In this document: one piece after another, positions 8,481-17,108 of the stretch
How the letters are laid out: each line of letters starts with the position of its first letter
Numbering within the stretch: the first letter of the stretch is position 1
Assembly: GCA_022821585.1 (NCBI GenBank)
Contig: JAJEDI010000066.1
Location: 1-64,000, forward strand
Length of the DNA: 64,000 nt
Direction: 5' to 3'
Origin: Caldilineaceae bacterium
GTDB taxonomy: Bacteria; Chloroflexota; Anaerolineae; Caldilineales; Caldilineaceae
Notes under the pieces: generated by a model
What the model was told of the DNA's origin: nothing
Seen by the model: only the letters and a program-made list of their open reading frames with translations
Databases searched by the model: none
Position numbers and translations under genes: made by a program

Positions 8481-9800
8481 TCAAGAATTGGACGCTACCG
8501 ATTCAACCGTTGCCAAAGCCCCCGCTCCTGTCGACACAAACTGAGGAGTTCGTTCGACGTCGACGATAAGGTCTTCTACACCTCGCAAAACAACCTGCTT
8601 TCTCTGCTGTGGCTCTGCAGCAAGTCGAATCGATGAGAAACGCTCAAGCAGTCCCTCGAAAGCGATGCGCCCTTCCAGCGTCGCCAGAGACGCGCCCAGG
8701 CAGTAGTGTATCCCCCTTCCAAATGAAATGTGGCTCTTCTCCTGCCGACCAATGTTTAGCCTGTCCGGATCAGAAAACGCCGCCGGATCGCGATTCGCCG
8801 CACCGACAACGCATACAACCTGCTGGCCCGACCTCACCAACTTGCCCCCAATCTCCACGTCTTCCAGTGCAGTACGTCCGTCAAGCTGCACAGGGCTGTC
8901 GTATCGCAGCAACTCATCGATGGCCGGTTCAATCAGATCGCGCTGCCCCCAGAGCCGTTGCAACGCATCGGGATTTCGCAGCAGCGCCAGCATGCCATTG
9001 CCGATCAGATTGCGAGTCGTTTTATTGCCCGCAACCAGCAGCAGCAGCAAGGTGGCCAGAAGCTCCCCGTGCGAAAGCCTGTCGCCTTCTTCCTCCCCAG
9101 CTATCAACGCGCTCACCAGATCGTCCTGCGGGTCCTGCCTCCTCTTTGCAATGATTCCCTCGAAGTACTCGTAAAGCTCCTGTTCGGACCGCCGGAACCG
9201 GTCCCTCTGCTCCCTCGTGAGAATTGGCTCCAACGAGAGAACAATGTCGTTCGACCAATCTTTGAATCTGTCCAGGTCTTCAGCCGGAACGCCCAACATC
9301 TCGGCAATGACGATGATCGGTAGAGGAAACGCAAAACTGTCTATCAGGTCGAACCTGTCCTCCCCCTCAACCTCGTCGAGCAGCTCCTCCACGATCTTCT
9401 CGATGCGCGGCCCAAGAGCCGCCACCGAGCGCGGAGTAAACGCTTTCGAAACAAGCGACCGCAGGCGCGTGTGGTCCGGAGGATCCAGGTCCAGCATACT
9501 GCGGTCCTTCGTGTACTCCCGATCGCCTGCCCCGGCCTCCTGGTTGGAAAAACGACGATGGTCTTGCAGCACAGCCTGTACGTCATCGTACCGGGTCAAT
9601 ACCCACGCGTCGACCAGCCGCATCCGGTGGACCGGGTCCCGTTCTCTCAACCTCTGATACGTAGGATAGGGATTGGCCAGAACCTCCTCGGAGGTCAGGT
9701 CAAACACAACCCCGGATTCCAGCCTTTCCCAGGTCAATAGGGCCTGCTTGGCAATCGGCTTTATAACTTCAATTACTGGTCTTGGGAGAGAATTCAACAC
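8481..9800 (-). CDS. Cytochrome P450 with altered oxygen-activation motif
   Basis: Soluble bacterial-type P450 of 439 residues, similar to CYP107-like enzymes. The haem ligand loop SFGRGIHYCLGASLA contains the Cys, and the K-helix ExxR is ELLR in IDELLRYDSP. The I-helix reads LLLVAGNKTTRNL. The acidic residue of the usual AG-x-[E/D]-T-T is replaced by lysine (codon at 9021-9023), while the neighbouring paralog has AGNETT. That acid normally helps protonate iron-bound oxygen, so activity may be changed or lost. It lies about 210 bp from the second P450, in tandem. No ferredoxin or reductase gene is adjacent, so the electron donor must be encoded elsewhere. The substrate is unknown. Confidence 0.92.
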   Translation of the reverse strand: MLNSLPRPVIEVIKPIAKQALLTWERLESGVVFDLTSEEVLANPYPTYQRLRERDPVHRMRLVDAWVLTRYDDVQAVLQDHRRFSNQEAGAGDREYTKDRSMLDLDPPDHTRLRSLVSKAFTPRSVAALGPRIEKIVEELLDEVEGEDRFDLIDSFAFPLPIIVIAEMLGVPAEDLDRFKDWSNDIVLSLEPILTREQRDRFRRSEQELYEYFEGIIAKRRQDPQDDLVSALIAGEEEGDRLSHGELLATLLLLLVAGNKTTRNLIGNGMLALLRNPDALQRLWGQRDLIEPAIDELLRYDSPVQLDGRTALEDVEIGGKLVRSGQQVVCVVGAANRDPAAFSDPDRLNIGRQEKSHISFGRGIHYCLGASLATLEGRIAFEGLLERFSSIRLAAEPQQRKQVVLRGVEDLIVDVERTPQFVSTGAGALATVESVASNS

Positions 9801-9879
9801 TGATCTTTTTCCTGATTAAGTCGTGTCCTACTAGAAGGCAAGGCTATCTCAACTACACTCCACAGTCAAGAATCCCCCT

Positions 9880-10016
9880 GTCTCGAACGCATCCCAAAAC
9901 AGGGCCGCATCTTCGACTACCAATAAAAGCAACCAAGCCACGGTCAGTTCCCATTAGAATCTCCGGCAGAGCAAACGCCGTCTCTGACCACTGACTACTG
10001 ACCACTGACTACTGCC
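9880..10016. repeat. Partial composite repeat, copy C, at the 3' end of a P450 gene
   Basis: This stretch matches 15405-15541 over about 137 bp. Shared runs include GCATCCCAA (9889-9897), CGGTCAGTTCCCATT and the final array CTGACTACTGACCACTGACTACTG. The last bases of the array supply the stop codon and last codon of the P450 at 10009-11256. The rest of the full element is absent. The remaining spacer, 9801-9879, shows nothing else. Confidence 0.6.
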
Positions 10017-11256
10017 GTTCGACACGGATCCACAAGCTCTCGACACCCCGCAGTACTATCTGATTCCTGAAATCGGGTTCCGTAACCAATTCTATTGAAG
10101 AAAAACGCTCAATCAGATTCGCGAAGGCGACCCGCGCCTCCAGCAGCGCTAGCGGCGAACCCAGGCAATAGTGAATGCCCCGCCCAAAAGATAGGTGGCT
10201 CTTCTCCTGACGACCGATGTCCAGGGCCCCCGGGTCAGTGAATACCGTTGGGTCCCGATTCGAAGCCCCTACAAGGAGGAGCACCTTCTGACCGGCACGA
10301 AACCGCTTGCCCTTGAACTCCACGTCCTCCATCACGACCCGTATGATGAACTGGACCGGGCTGTCGTACCGCAGCATCTCATCAATTGCCGACTCCAAAA
10401 GGTCCGGATTCTCCCGCAGTCGTTGCAGCTGATCTGGATTCTTGAGCAGCGCCAGCATTCCGTTTCCTATCAGGCTGCGGGTCGTTTCATTTCCCGCCAC
10501 CAGCAGGAGCATCAGCGTTCCCAGTAATTCATCGTGCGTAAGCCTGTCACCTTCTTCTTCGGCAGCCAGAAGAGCGCTGAGCATGTCGTCCCTCGGTTGC
10601 CTTCGCCTCTGCTCGATAATGCCCTCGAAATACTCGATAATCTCGTCCGAGGCTCGCTCCACCCTGACGATCTCTTCCCCACTGAGAATCGGTTCGACTG
10701 CCAGCGCTATGTCGTTGGACCAGACATTGAACTTGTCACGGTCTTCTGCAGGAATCCCCAGCATCTCGGCTATGACAATGACAGGAAATGGAAACGCAAA
10801 ATCGCTGATCAGGTCGAAGCTGTCCTTGTCAGCCAGGTCATCCAGAAGTTCTTCCACAATCTCCTCGATCCGCGGGCCAAGCAGCGCAACCGAACGTGGG
10901 GTAAATGCCTTCGAGACGAGCGACCTTAACCTGGTGTGGTCAGGAGGGTCAAGGTCCAGCATCGTCCTGTAGGGCGCGTATTCGAGTTTGTTTTCTCCGC
11001 TGGAAAACCGTCTGTGGTCCTGAAGTATCGCCATGGCGTCATCGTACTCGGTCAACGCCCACGCATTGATCAGTCGCATCCTGTGAATCGGGTTCTTGCT
11101 CCGCAGCCGCTCGTACACTTCGTACGGGTTCGCTCGGACCTTGCTCGATGTCAAATCGAAGCTTATTCCCGACTCCATCTGTTCCCAGGTCAACAGAACC
11201 CGCTTTGCTACCGGCGTCACAAGTCTGACTATTGACTCCGCAAAAGCGTTGGCCAT
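10009..11256 (-). CDS. Cytochrome P450
   Basis: Soluble P450 of 415 residues, paralogous to its downstream neighbour along the whole length (for example both have DPPDHTRLRSLVSKAFTPRSV). The I-helix AGNETT motif is canonical, as are the ExxR in EMLRYDSPVQ and the haem loop SFGRGIHYCLGSPLA with its Cys. It is therefore the probably active member of the pair. The stop codon falls in a CTGACTA array, so the C-terminus (RVERQ) may have been trimmed or re-formed by repeat insertion. The redox partner and substrate are not indicated. Bases 11257-11523 upstream hold no gene or clear signal. Confidence 0.94.
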   Translation of the reverse strand: MANAFAESIVRLVTPVAKRVLLTWEQMESGISFDLTSSKVRANPYEVYERLRSKNPIHRMRLINAWALTEYDDAMAILQDHRRFSSGENKLEYAPYRTMLDLDPPDHTRLRSLVSKAFTPRSVALLGPRIEEIVEELLDDLADKDSFDLISDFAFPFPVIVIAEMLGIPAEDRDKFNVWSNDIALAVEPILSGEEIVRVERASDEIIEYFEGIIEQRRRQPRDDMLSALLAAEEEGDRLTHDELLGTLMLLLVAGNETTRSLIGNGMLALLKNPDQLQRLRENPDLLESAIDEMLRYDSPVQFIIRVVMEDVEFKGKRFRAGQKVLLLVGASNRDPTVFTDPGALDIGRQEKSHLSFGRGIHYCLGSPLALLEARVAFANLIERFSSIELVTEPDFRNQIVLRGVESLWIRVERQ

Positions 11257-11523
11257 TTCGGTTGCTCCTTTGACAACACTACCGGCAATTCGGAGTTTGG
11301 TATAGCGACTCAGGTGCTCAGGAGAGCCATCTGACTAGGGCTCGTTGATGTCCGGCTGAAAAGCGATTTACGGGAGCAATTTGCGGCCGGTCCGCACAAT
11401 CAAACGAGGAAAATAATAGCGGTCTTTGGTCTTTCACGGCCCTACGTGGACAGTATGGTGTTCTTCACTCGACTTCGCGGATCGATTCGTTCTGTTTATC
11501 ACAACTTTCATAGGCTGCAGCAC

Positions 11524-12435
11524 CTACTTGAACGCCCCCATCGTCATGCCCGATGCAATCTGCCGCTGGAATAGGAAAAACAGAATAAGCACAGGTATCG
11601 TGGCCAGCGCCATCGCCGCGTACTGCAGCGCCAGCACCGTCTCCACGGTCATTGGTGCCGGCTTGTATAACGCGATCGCCAGTGGCAACGTTCGTACGTC
11701 CGCCTTGTTCATCAGAATCAGCGAGAAGAAAAGCTCGCTCCAGATCCAGTTGATGTTGATGATCGCCATCCCTGCGATCGGCCCGCGACTGATAGGCATA
11801 ACAATCCGCAGGAAGACGCCCAGCCGTCCGCAGCCGTCGATGCGCGCTGCCTCTTCCAACTCAATGGGCATGTGCATGAAGTACGCCCGCATCAAAATAA
11901 TCGTGAACGGCGCGCCTAGTGCAGCATAGACGAGAGTCAGGCCAAACAGGCTGTTGCGCAGACCCAAACTGCCGACGAAAAAGTACAATGGAATAGCAAG
12001 TGCATGTGCCGGCACAGCCAGACTGAGCAACAGCGCTTGATGTAGGGTCCCGTTTCCGGGAAACTGTCCCCGTGCCATCGCATAGCCGCACAGGCACGAA
12101 ATTGCCAGCATCAGCACAATTGTTGCCGCCAGTACAATTGCGCTGTTGAAGAAATACCTGCCGAAGAACATCCCCGTGCGGTCACCCGTCCAGACATCAA
12201 TAAAGGGCGCCATCGAGAAGCCTGTCGGCAGACTGAAGGGCGTATTCAGTATCTGCGTATCCGTCTTGAGCGTGTTCATCAGCAGAAAGAAGATCGGATA
12301 CACCTGGACCAGTGCGCCCACAATCAGAATCCCATAGATGATAGGCCGCAAGCTGCTTCCGGCCCACCAGCCAAGTGTCCTGTCTCCCCCTACGCTACCT
12401 CCCACCGAACGCGAAGTTAACCTGTCTGCCGCCAT
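11524..12435 (-). CDS. Sugar ABC transporter permease, MalG type (second system)
   Basis: Inner-membrane subunit of a sugar-type importer, 303 residues, with a hydrophobic start (IIYGILIVGALVQVYPIFFL) and about six spans. The EAA loop is LEEAARIDGCGRLGVF followed by VMPISRGP. It is the last gene of the second ABC operon and is separated from the MalF-type gene by 234 bp that contain two copies of a dispersed hairpin. This spacer could lower its expression relative to the upstream subunit. No ATPase gene is adjacent. Confidence 0.9.
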   Translation of the reverse strand: MAADRLTSRSVGGSVGGDRTLGWWAGSSLRPIIYGILIVGALVQVYPIFFLLMNTLKTDTQILNTPFSLPTGFSMAPFIDVWTGDRTGMFFGRYFFNSAIVLAATIVLMLAISCLCGYAMARGQFPGNGTLHQALLLSLAVPAHALAIPLYFFVGSLGLRNSLFGLTLVYAALGAPFTIILMRAYFMHMPIELEEAARIDGCGRLGVFLRIVMPISRGPIAGMAIININWIWSELFFSLILMNKADVRTLPLAIALYKPAPMTVETVLALQYAAMALATIPVLILFFLFQRQIASGMTMGAFK

Positions 12436-12552
12436 CTATCCCGTTCCTTTCAAACTGACTCGCCAAGCCTGGACTGGCTTCGAAAACGTCCAGGTCCACT
12501 TCTGCCAAGGGCCCTGGGACGAATTGATTTTTCCTTCCACCCTACCACCCCA

Positions 12553-12580
12553 CCGTAGGGGCACCCCTTGTGGGTGCCCT
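12553..12580. repeat. REP-like palindrome, copy 1
   Basis: GGGCACCC-CTTGT-GGGTGCCC forms a perfect 8-bp stem with a 5-nt loop, preceded by CCGTAG. It is one of four near-identical copies in intergenic spaces of the bacterial part. Confidence 0.75.
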
Positions 12581-12620
12581 CGTACGCGCCACGACTCCCA
12601 GAGCCCGCCTTCCCGCCGTC

Positions 12621-12650
12621 CCCCGTAGGGGCACCCCTTGTGGGTGCCCT
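12621..12650. repeat. REP-like palindrome, copy 2
   Basis: Identical hairpin to that at 12553-12580, in the same orientation 70 bp away, preceded by CCCCGTAG. Both lie between the two permease genes. Confidence 0.75.
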
Positions 12651-12669
12651 CTTGGCTCGTCAACTGCCT

Positions 12670-13602
12670 CTAGTACTCTACGCTTTCTATCCGCACACCG
12701 CGCACATAGGCGTAGGCAATCGCGAAAACAACCACAAACATAACCACCGCAATCGCCGAACCGTAGCCGAAATAGCCGGAACGGAAGGCCGTCTCAAAAA
12801 GATAATACCCCAGCACCTGCGTGCTGAATGCCGGGCCGCCCTTCGTCATCACCAGTACAATATCGAAAACCTTCATCGCCCCGATGATCGACAACATGGT
12901 AATCGACGCCAGCACCGGCTTGATCAGAGGTACGATCAGGCCCCAGATGCGCTGCCACTCGTTCACGCCATCCATCGTGGCGGCATCGTGCATATCCTGC
13001 GGGATGCCCTCGATCGCCGCCAGCAATACAATCATCGGAAAGCCCACCGACTGCCAGATCGGCACAAGCATGACACTAATCAAGGCCACGTTGCGATCGC
13101 CCAGCCAGTTCTGGGCCAGAGCGTCGAGCCCGATACCGCGCAGCACAGTGTTAAACAGACCGTGGTTGAACTCAAACATGTTTGCCCACAGCGTCGCCAC
13201 CACCACACCCGACATCATCACCGGAATGAAGAACGCAATGCGATAGACCTGCCACCCTTTCATCCTTCGGCTGATCGCCACGCCAAGGAACAGACCGATC
13301 GACACCGTGAAGAAAGGCACGACGATGGCGAAAACAAAGCTGTTGCCGAGTGCACGCCAGAATATCTCGTCGCCGAACAGCTTGGAGAAATTCTTCAACC
13401 CGATGAATGACTGCGGGCCCAACCCGCCCCACTTGAATAATGACAGCCGCAGCGTGTCGAAAAGCGGATAGGCCATCAGCGTCAGCAGCATAAGCGAAGC
13501 CGGTGTAATGAACAGATACCACGGTAAAACCTTCCTGAAGTTGCGCATGAACCTGTTGCCGTCCCCTGCCCCTGCCATTTGACTTGAATTCAACGTAGCC
13601 AA
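12670..13602 (-). CDS. Sugar ABC transporter permease, MalF type (second system)
   Basis: Membrane subunit of 310 residues with a first span at WYLFITPASLMLLTLMAYPL. The EAA loop reads MHDAATMDGVNEWQRIW followed by VPLIKP, with Asp-Ala-Ala in place of Glu-Ala-Ala, a tolerated variant. It pairs with the MalG-type gene downstream and receives substrate from the lipoprotein encoded 96 bp upstream. A stem-loop lies in that gap. The ATPase must come from elsewhere. Confidence 0.9.
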   Translation of the reverse strand: MATLNSSQMAGAGDGNRFMRNFRKVLPWYLFITPASLMLLTLMAYPLFDTLRLSLFKWGGLGPQSFIGLKNFSKLFGDEIFWRALGNSFVFAIVVPFFTVSIGLFLGVAISRRMKGWQVYRIAFFIPVMMSGVVVATLWANMFEFNHGLFNTVLRGIGLDALAQNWLGDRNVALISVMLVPIWQSVGFPMIVLLAAIEGIPQDMHDAATMDGVNEWQRIWGLIVPLIKPVLASITMLSIIGAMKVFDIVLVMTKGGPAFSTQVLGYYLFETAFRSGYFGYGSAIAVVMFVVVFAIAYAYVRGVRIESVEY

Positions 13603-13619
13603 CCCTGCACCTCCATACC

Positions 13620-13649
13620 AAAACAGGGAGGCCCTTTCGAACCTCCCTG
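13620..13649 (-). terminator. Intercistronic attenuator-like stem-loop
   Basis: On the minus strand CAGGGAGG (13649-13642) pairs with CCTCCCTG (13631-13624) around 10 nt and is followed by only four T. It sits between the binding-protein stop (13699) and the permease start (13602), so it probably reduces read-through into the permeases rather than ending all transcripts. Confidence 0.6.
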
Positions 13650-13698
13650 CACAAGTTAGCCCTTCATCTTGAAACAGCTTTCCCGTTTCGGTCGCCGT

Positions 13699-15060
13699 CT
13701 AGCTCTGGTCGGCCTGAATCTCCTCGGTCTTTTCCTGCATCCAGGCCGCAGCCTCTTCAGGAGTCAGCCCGCCCGCCATCATCTGGTCCACCGACTTGAT
13801 CGTCGCCTGCTGGTACGGCTGGCTGCTCGATGCCTCGAACAACGCAGGTGTCCCGTACTTATTGTTGTCTTCCAGGAAAGCCAGCTGCATCTCGCTCAAA
13901 ATCTCAGCATAGACTTCAGCAGGAATGTCCGCGCGGCCATGGGGGAGCCCGGACGTCTGCGCATACAGCGAAGCCTGCGGCAGACGGTAGGCCCAGGCCA
14001 CGAACTCCAGCGACGCTTCAATGTTGCTGCCCGACTTCGGAACGATCAGCCCGTCGGGAACCCAGGCTCCAACCTTTCCGGTCCGCTCCGGCCGGATCTC
14101 AGGATAGTAGAAATACCCAAAATCGAATTCGACGTCACGCTCAAGCCCTGCTCCTCCGCCGTCCCACGAGCCGGTCTGCCACATTGCCGTCTTGCCCGTC
14201 GTGAACAACGACCTGCCGTTCTGATAGTCCGTCAGTCCCGTAACGCCGTCCACAAAGACCCCGTTGTCGACCATCGCCTGTATGTACTCGTAGATCCGCA
14301 CCGAGTCCGGGTCCGTCCAGCTGTACTCGTTGCAATCCGCTGGGCGGTCCGCCCGCCACAGAATCGGCATGCAGTTGTACTGGTCCCGGCTCCACGATCG
14401 CAGCTGCATACCGTCATTGAAGTGGCTCTGAATCCCCATGTTGTAGTCGACCGCCAGCGGCTGGTATCCGGCCGCCCGGAACTCTGCCGACATCTCATAC
14501 AGTTCGTCCCAGGTTTCCGGCGGAGACACTCCAATCTCGTCGAAGATCTCCTTGTTGTAGTAGGTGTAGGGCGTCCACACCACCGCAATTGTCGCCGAAT
14601 AATAGTGGCCGTCAGGCTGACGTTGAAAATCAACGATCCCTTCCGGATACGCGTCATACCAGCCCTCCTGCTCATACAGGTCATCAAACGGGACCAGGAT
14701 CTGGCTGGTGACCATGTCATTGAAGCGGTTCGCCGGCACGCACTGATACCATGACACGTCCGGCGTATCCTCGCTGGAAAAGAGCAGGAACGCCTGCTGA
14801 TACTGCTCGTCGGCCAGCACGTCAATCGACACCGAAATGTTGGTGTTCTCCTCCATGTACAAGTCTGCCAACGCTTGCAAGCCTTCAGTTACGATGCCGG
14901 CAATCGCGCCGACACGCAGCTCCAACATCTCTTCTGACGGCGCCATCTCGCCGTCACCTTCTGCCGCCGGCGCCGCAGGGGCAGCACAAGCCGCTAGCAA
15001 CCCGCCAGCAGTGACAAAACTGGCCTTTTGCAGGAAGTCTCTACGCGTTGTTTTCGTCAT
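13699..15060 (-). CDS. Sugar-type ABC transporter substrate-binding lipoprotein (second system)
   Basis: Family-1 extracytoplasmic binding protein of 453 residues. The start at 15060 is chosen because GAGAGGAG lies 8 nt upstream and the protein then begins with the twin-arginine-like RRDFLQKASF and lipobox LAAC (Cys25). The upstream in-frame extension to 15225 shows no signal sequence and is rejected. An acidic/Ala linker follows Cys25. It is the first gene of a three-gene operon with the MalF- and MalG-type permeases. The ligand is unknown. Confidence 0.92.
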   Translation of the reverse strand: MTKTTRRDFLQKASFVTAGGLLAACAAPAAPAAEGDGEMAPSEEMLELRVGAIAGIVTEGLQALADLYMEENTNISVSIDVLADEQYQQAFLLFSSEDTPDVSWYQCVPANRFNDMVTSQILVPFDDLYEQEGWYDAYPEGIVDFQRQPDGHYYSATIAVVWTPYTYYNKEIFDEIGVSPPETWDELYEMSAEFRAAGYQPLAVDYNMGIQSHFNDGMQLRSWSRDQYNCMPILWRADRPADCNEYSWTDPDSVRIYEYIQAMVDNGVFVDGVTGLTDYQNGRSLFTTGKTAMWQTGSWDGGGAGLERDVEFDFGYFYYPEIRPERTGKVGAWVPDGLIVPKSGSNIEASLEFVAWAYRLPQASLYAQTSGLPHGRADIPAEVYAEILSEMQLAFLEDNNKYGTPALFEASSSQPYQQATIKSVDQMMAGGLTPEEAAAWMQEKTEEIQADQS

Positions 15061-16061
15061 CACGTTTTCTCCTCTCAAAGTGGAAGGCGTTACCAACAAT
15101 AGATTCAAATGAGAACTGCAATCTGTTGACGAACAGTGTGTCAAACTTGAACGGACTGTGACCATGACCGTCCTGGGGACCTGCAATCGAGAGGGAGTGT
15201 ACCATGCACGATGTAGCAGGGGCAAACGCTTCGAATTTCCTTGAAAAACCGCCCGCCGCCATGTTCAGACTGAGTCGGTCCTCGTAGGTCGAACTAGGGC
15301 TCTACGCGACGTTTCCCTTCCATATTTGGGAATTCTGCCCCAACCTCCTTTGCATAGGAACCATAACTCCGGATCGTTCGCTCCAGAGCCCAGCAACTCT
15401 CGAATCGGATTGATGCATCCCAATATTGGGGCGAACTTTCGTATCTCTCAGGAGGCACCCAAGCCTCGGTCAGTTCCCATTCCAGTTTCCGCCAGAATAA
15501 GCGCCGTCACTGACTACTAACTACTGACTACTGACTACTGCTTTTCTGGGCGGTCGGGCCTATTCGGCCCTCCCTTGTGCGGGGGCGGAGCCCCCGCAAC
15601 GCCCCCTCTCCTACAACATCCCTCGCTGACAGTGTGTCGACATTGGTGACAGGTGCCTAATCGAAAGTGTCCAGCCAGACCGCGTCCCGCCGGCCCCATC
15701 GGATCCCCGTAGGTGCCGGCCTTGTGCCTGCCCACTCCCACCCCAATTCTGGGATGCGCCCATCGGATCTGTGCATCCCGTACCGTTGTCCCCCTGCAGC
15801 CCGCCCTCTCATCCCGCGTAGAATCTATCATCCGACAGCCAACAACCGGTCGCCTGCCATCCAGAAAATCCTTCTCAATCCCGAAAATCCTGATTCAGAC
15901 AACGACCACACAAGAATTCTGGGATGCACCCAATAGGATTCCCGCGCTTTATATTACGCTAGCTTCTGGTGTATGATTCCAGTTGTATGCAATCCCAAAA
16001 CATGGCCAACCTTACGACGAAGGCACTGGCCGCCTGGACCACCGAAAGGACTTGAATTCCA
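15061..16061. other. 1-kb intergenic region between divergent operons
   Basis: No supported gene. It contains the complete composite repeat (15415-15757), a further single TIR-like block at 15914-15931 (AATTCTGGGATGCACCC), and presumably the promoters of the divergent binding-protein gene and dioxygenase gene. No promoter is clear enough to call. Short open frames here lack ribosome binding sites. Confidence 0.6.
15415..15757. mobile_element. MITE-like composite repeat, copy B (complete)
   Basis: 343 bp bounded by imperfect 17-bp inverted repeats: GCATCCCAATATTGGGG at 15415-15431, and CCCCAATTCTGGGATGC at 15741-15757 as its reverse complement with 2 differences. Inside, in order, are the CGGTCAGTTCCCATT block, a CTGACTA array (15512-15541), a block of about 140 bp shared with copy A (15553-15690) and a variant REP hairpin (15705-15732). 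It has no open frame for a transposase, so it would be non-autonomous. Copy A (1-335) and copy C (9880-10016) are partial matches. Confidence 0.55.
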
Positions 16062-16952
16062 ATGCCCGATCAACAGCTTGGCGACAATACACCCTACATT
16101 TTTGCACACAGTCTCGGGCAGCAGCTCGACTTGAGCGCACAGGAATTCCCCACGGTCAACGCCGACGGCCTCCCCGTCGTCGACCTCACCCCGGAACAGA
16201 AGTACTGCTTTGACAAGAATGGCTGGCTCCTCATCCCCGGCGTCTTGTCCGCAGAGGAAGCCAGGGAGATGCGTGACTTTGGCCTGCAGCTTCAGCACGA
16301 CCCGGAATCGATCCCCGAGCACGAGCGCTCGCCTCTTGGAGGGCCGATGACAAAGCTCTCCGACCACCCCGTTGTCGTCGGCTTCATGAACGAATTCGTC
16401 GCCTTCCCGCCTCTTTCACGTCAGAACTGTTACGGCTTCCGCATGGAGTCGTGCAGCCTCTTCTACCGCGAAGCCGGCGAAGGCAAGTTTGGGCCCCACA
16501 ACGGCAGCGGTTTCTTCCGCTTTCCCGGCGACACGCACTTCTATCACAGCGTCCCCGGCAAGTCGCACGCCGGCCTGACTCGCGTCGTCTGGGAACTGAA
16601 TCCCGTCCGCGAAGGTGACGGCACCCTGCTGGTGACAGGAAGCCACAAGACCGCCTATCCCGCACCCGACTCAATCCACGACCAGCACTCACCGATCTGG
16701 GACGATTACACCTGTCCTGCCGGCTCCGTTCTCTTCTTCACAGAATCGCTGACCCATAGCGCCCGCCCCTGGACCAACCGCGAGACCCCGCGCGTGGCGA
16801 TTTTCAGTTGCTACAATACCCCCGACAGCAAGTGGCACGACTGGGATCCCAATCCCGAACTCGTGGCCTCGATGCCGCCCCTGCGCCGGACTCTTTTCCG
16901 CCCCGTGCGCGCCGCCAACAATCTGAGCGACGGCACACATTACAGTGTCTAG
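16062..16952 (+). CDS. PhyH-family protein with HxG instead of HxD iron motif
   Basis: Double-stranded beta-helix oxygenase fold of 296 residues. The first metal motif reads FGPHNGSGFF (His146-Asn147-Gly148), so the usual Asp is replaced by Gly. The distal His232 (SLTHSARP) and the 2-oxoglutarate Arg244 (ETPRVAIF) are present, as is the GDGTLLVTGSHK turn typical of the family. Fe/2-oxoglutarate halogenases also have HxG or HxA, leaving a site for halide. Uncharacterised PhyH relatives with HGG exist too, so the chemistry is open: halogenase, altered oxygenase or inactive. AAAGGA lies 14 nt before the ATG. It is followed by a bicupin gene on the same strand. Confidence 0.75.
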   Translation: MPDQQLGDNTPYIFAHSLGQQLDLSAQEFPTVNADGLPVVDLTPEQKYCFDKNGWLLIPGVLSAEEAREMRDFGLQLQHDPESIPEHERSPLGGPMTKLSDHPVVVGFMNEFVAFPPLSRQNCYGFRMESCSLFYREAGEGKFGPHNGSGFFRFPGDTHFYHSVPGKSHAGLTRVVWELNPVREGDGTLLVTGSHKTAYPAPDSIHDQHSPIWDDYTCPAGSVLFFTESLTHSARPWTNRETPRVAIFSCYNTPDSKWHDWDPNPELVASMPPLRRTLFRPVRAANNLSDGTHYSV

Positions 16953-17108
16953 GCAAAGTGTGAAGAAAACTATCGACTGAATCCGGGGCGATACACGGAG
17001 CCGAATAATTCCTTGACGTTCTCGTGCTGGCCGGCCCCAACACTGCTAACGCCCATTGGTCCTCGCAGCAGGTCCGCAACAAACACATTTCCAGCAGGAG
17101 TCCAGTAC

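Noticed and set aside
8161-8544. 127-codon plus-strand frame in the argG-P450 gap
   Set aside because: It lacks a ribosome binding site, runs into the end of the P450 gene and covers the structured RNA on the other strand.
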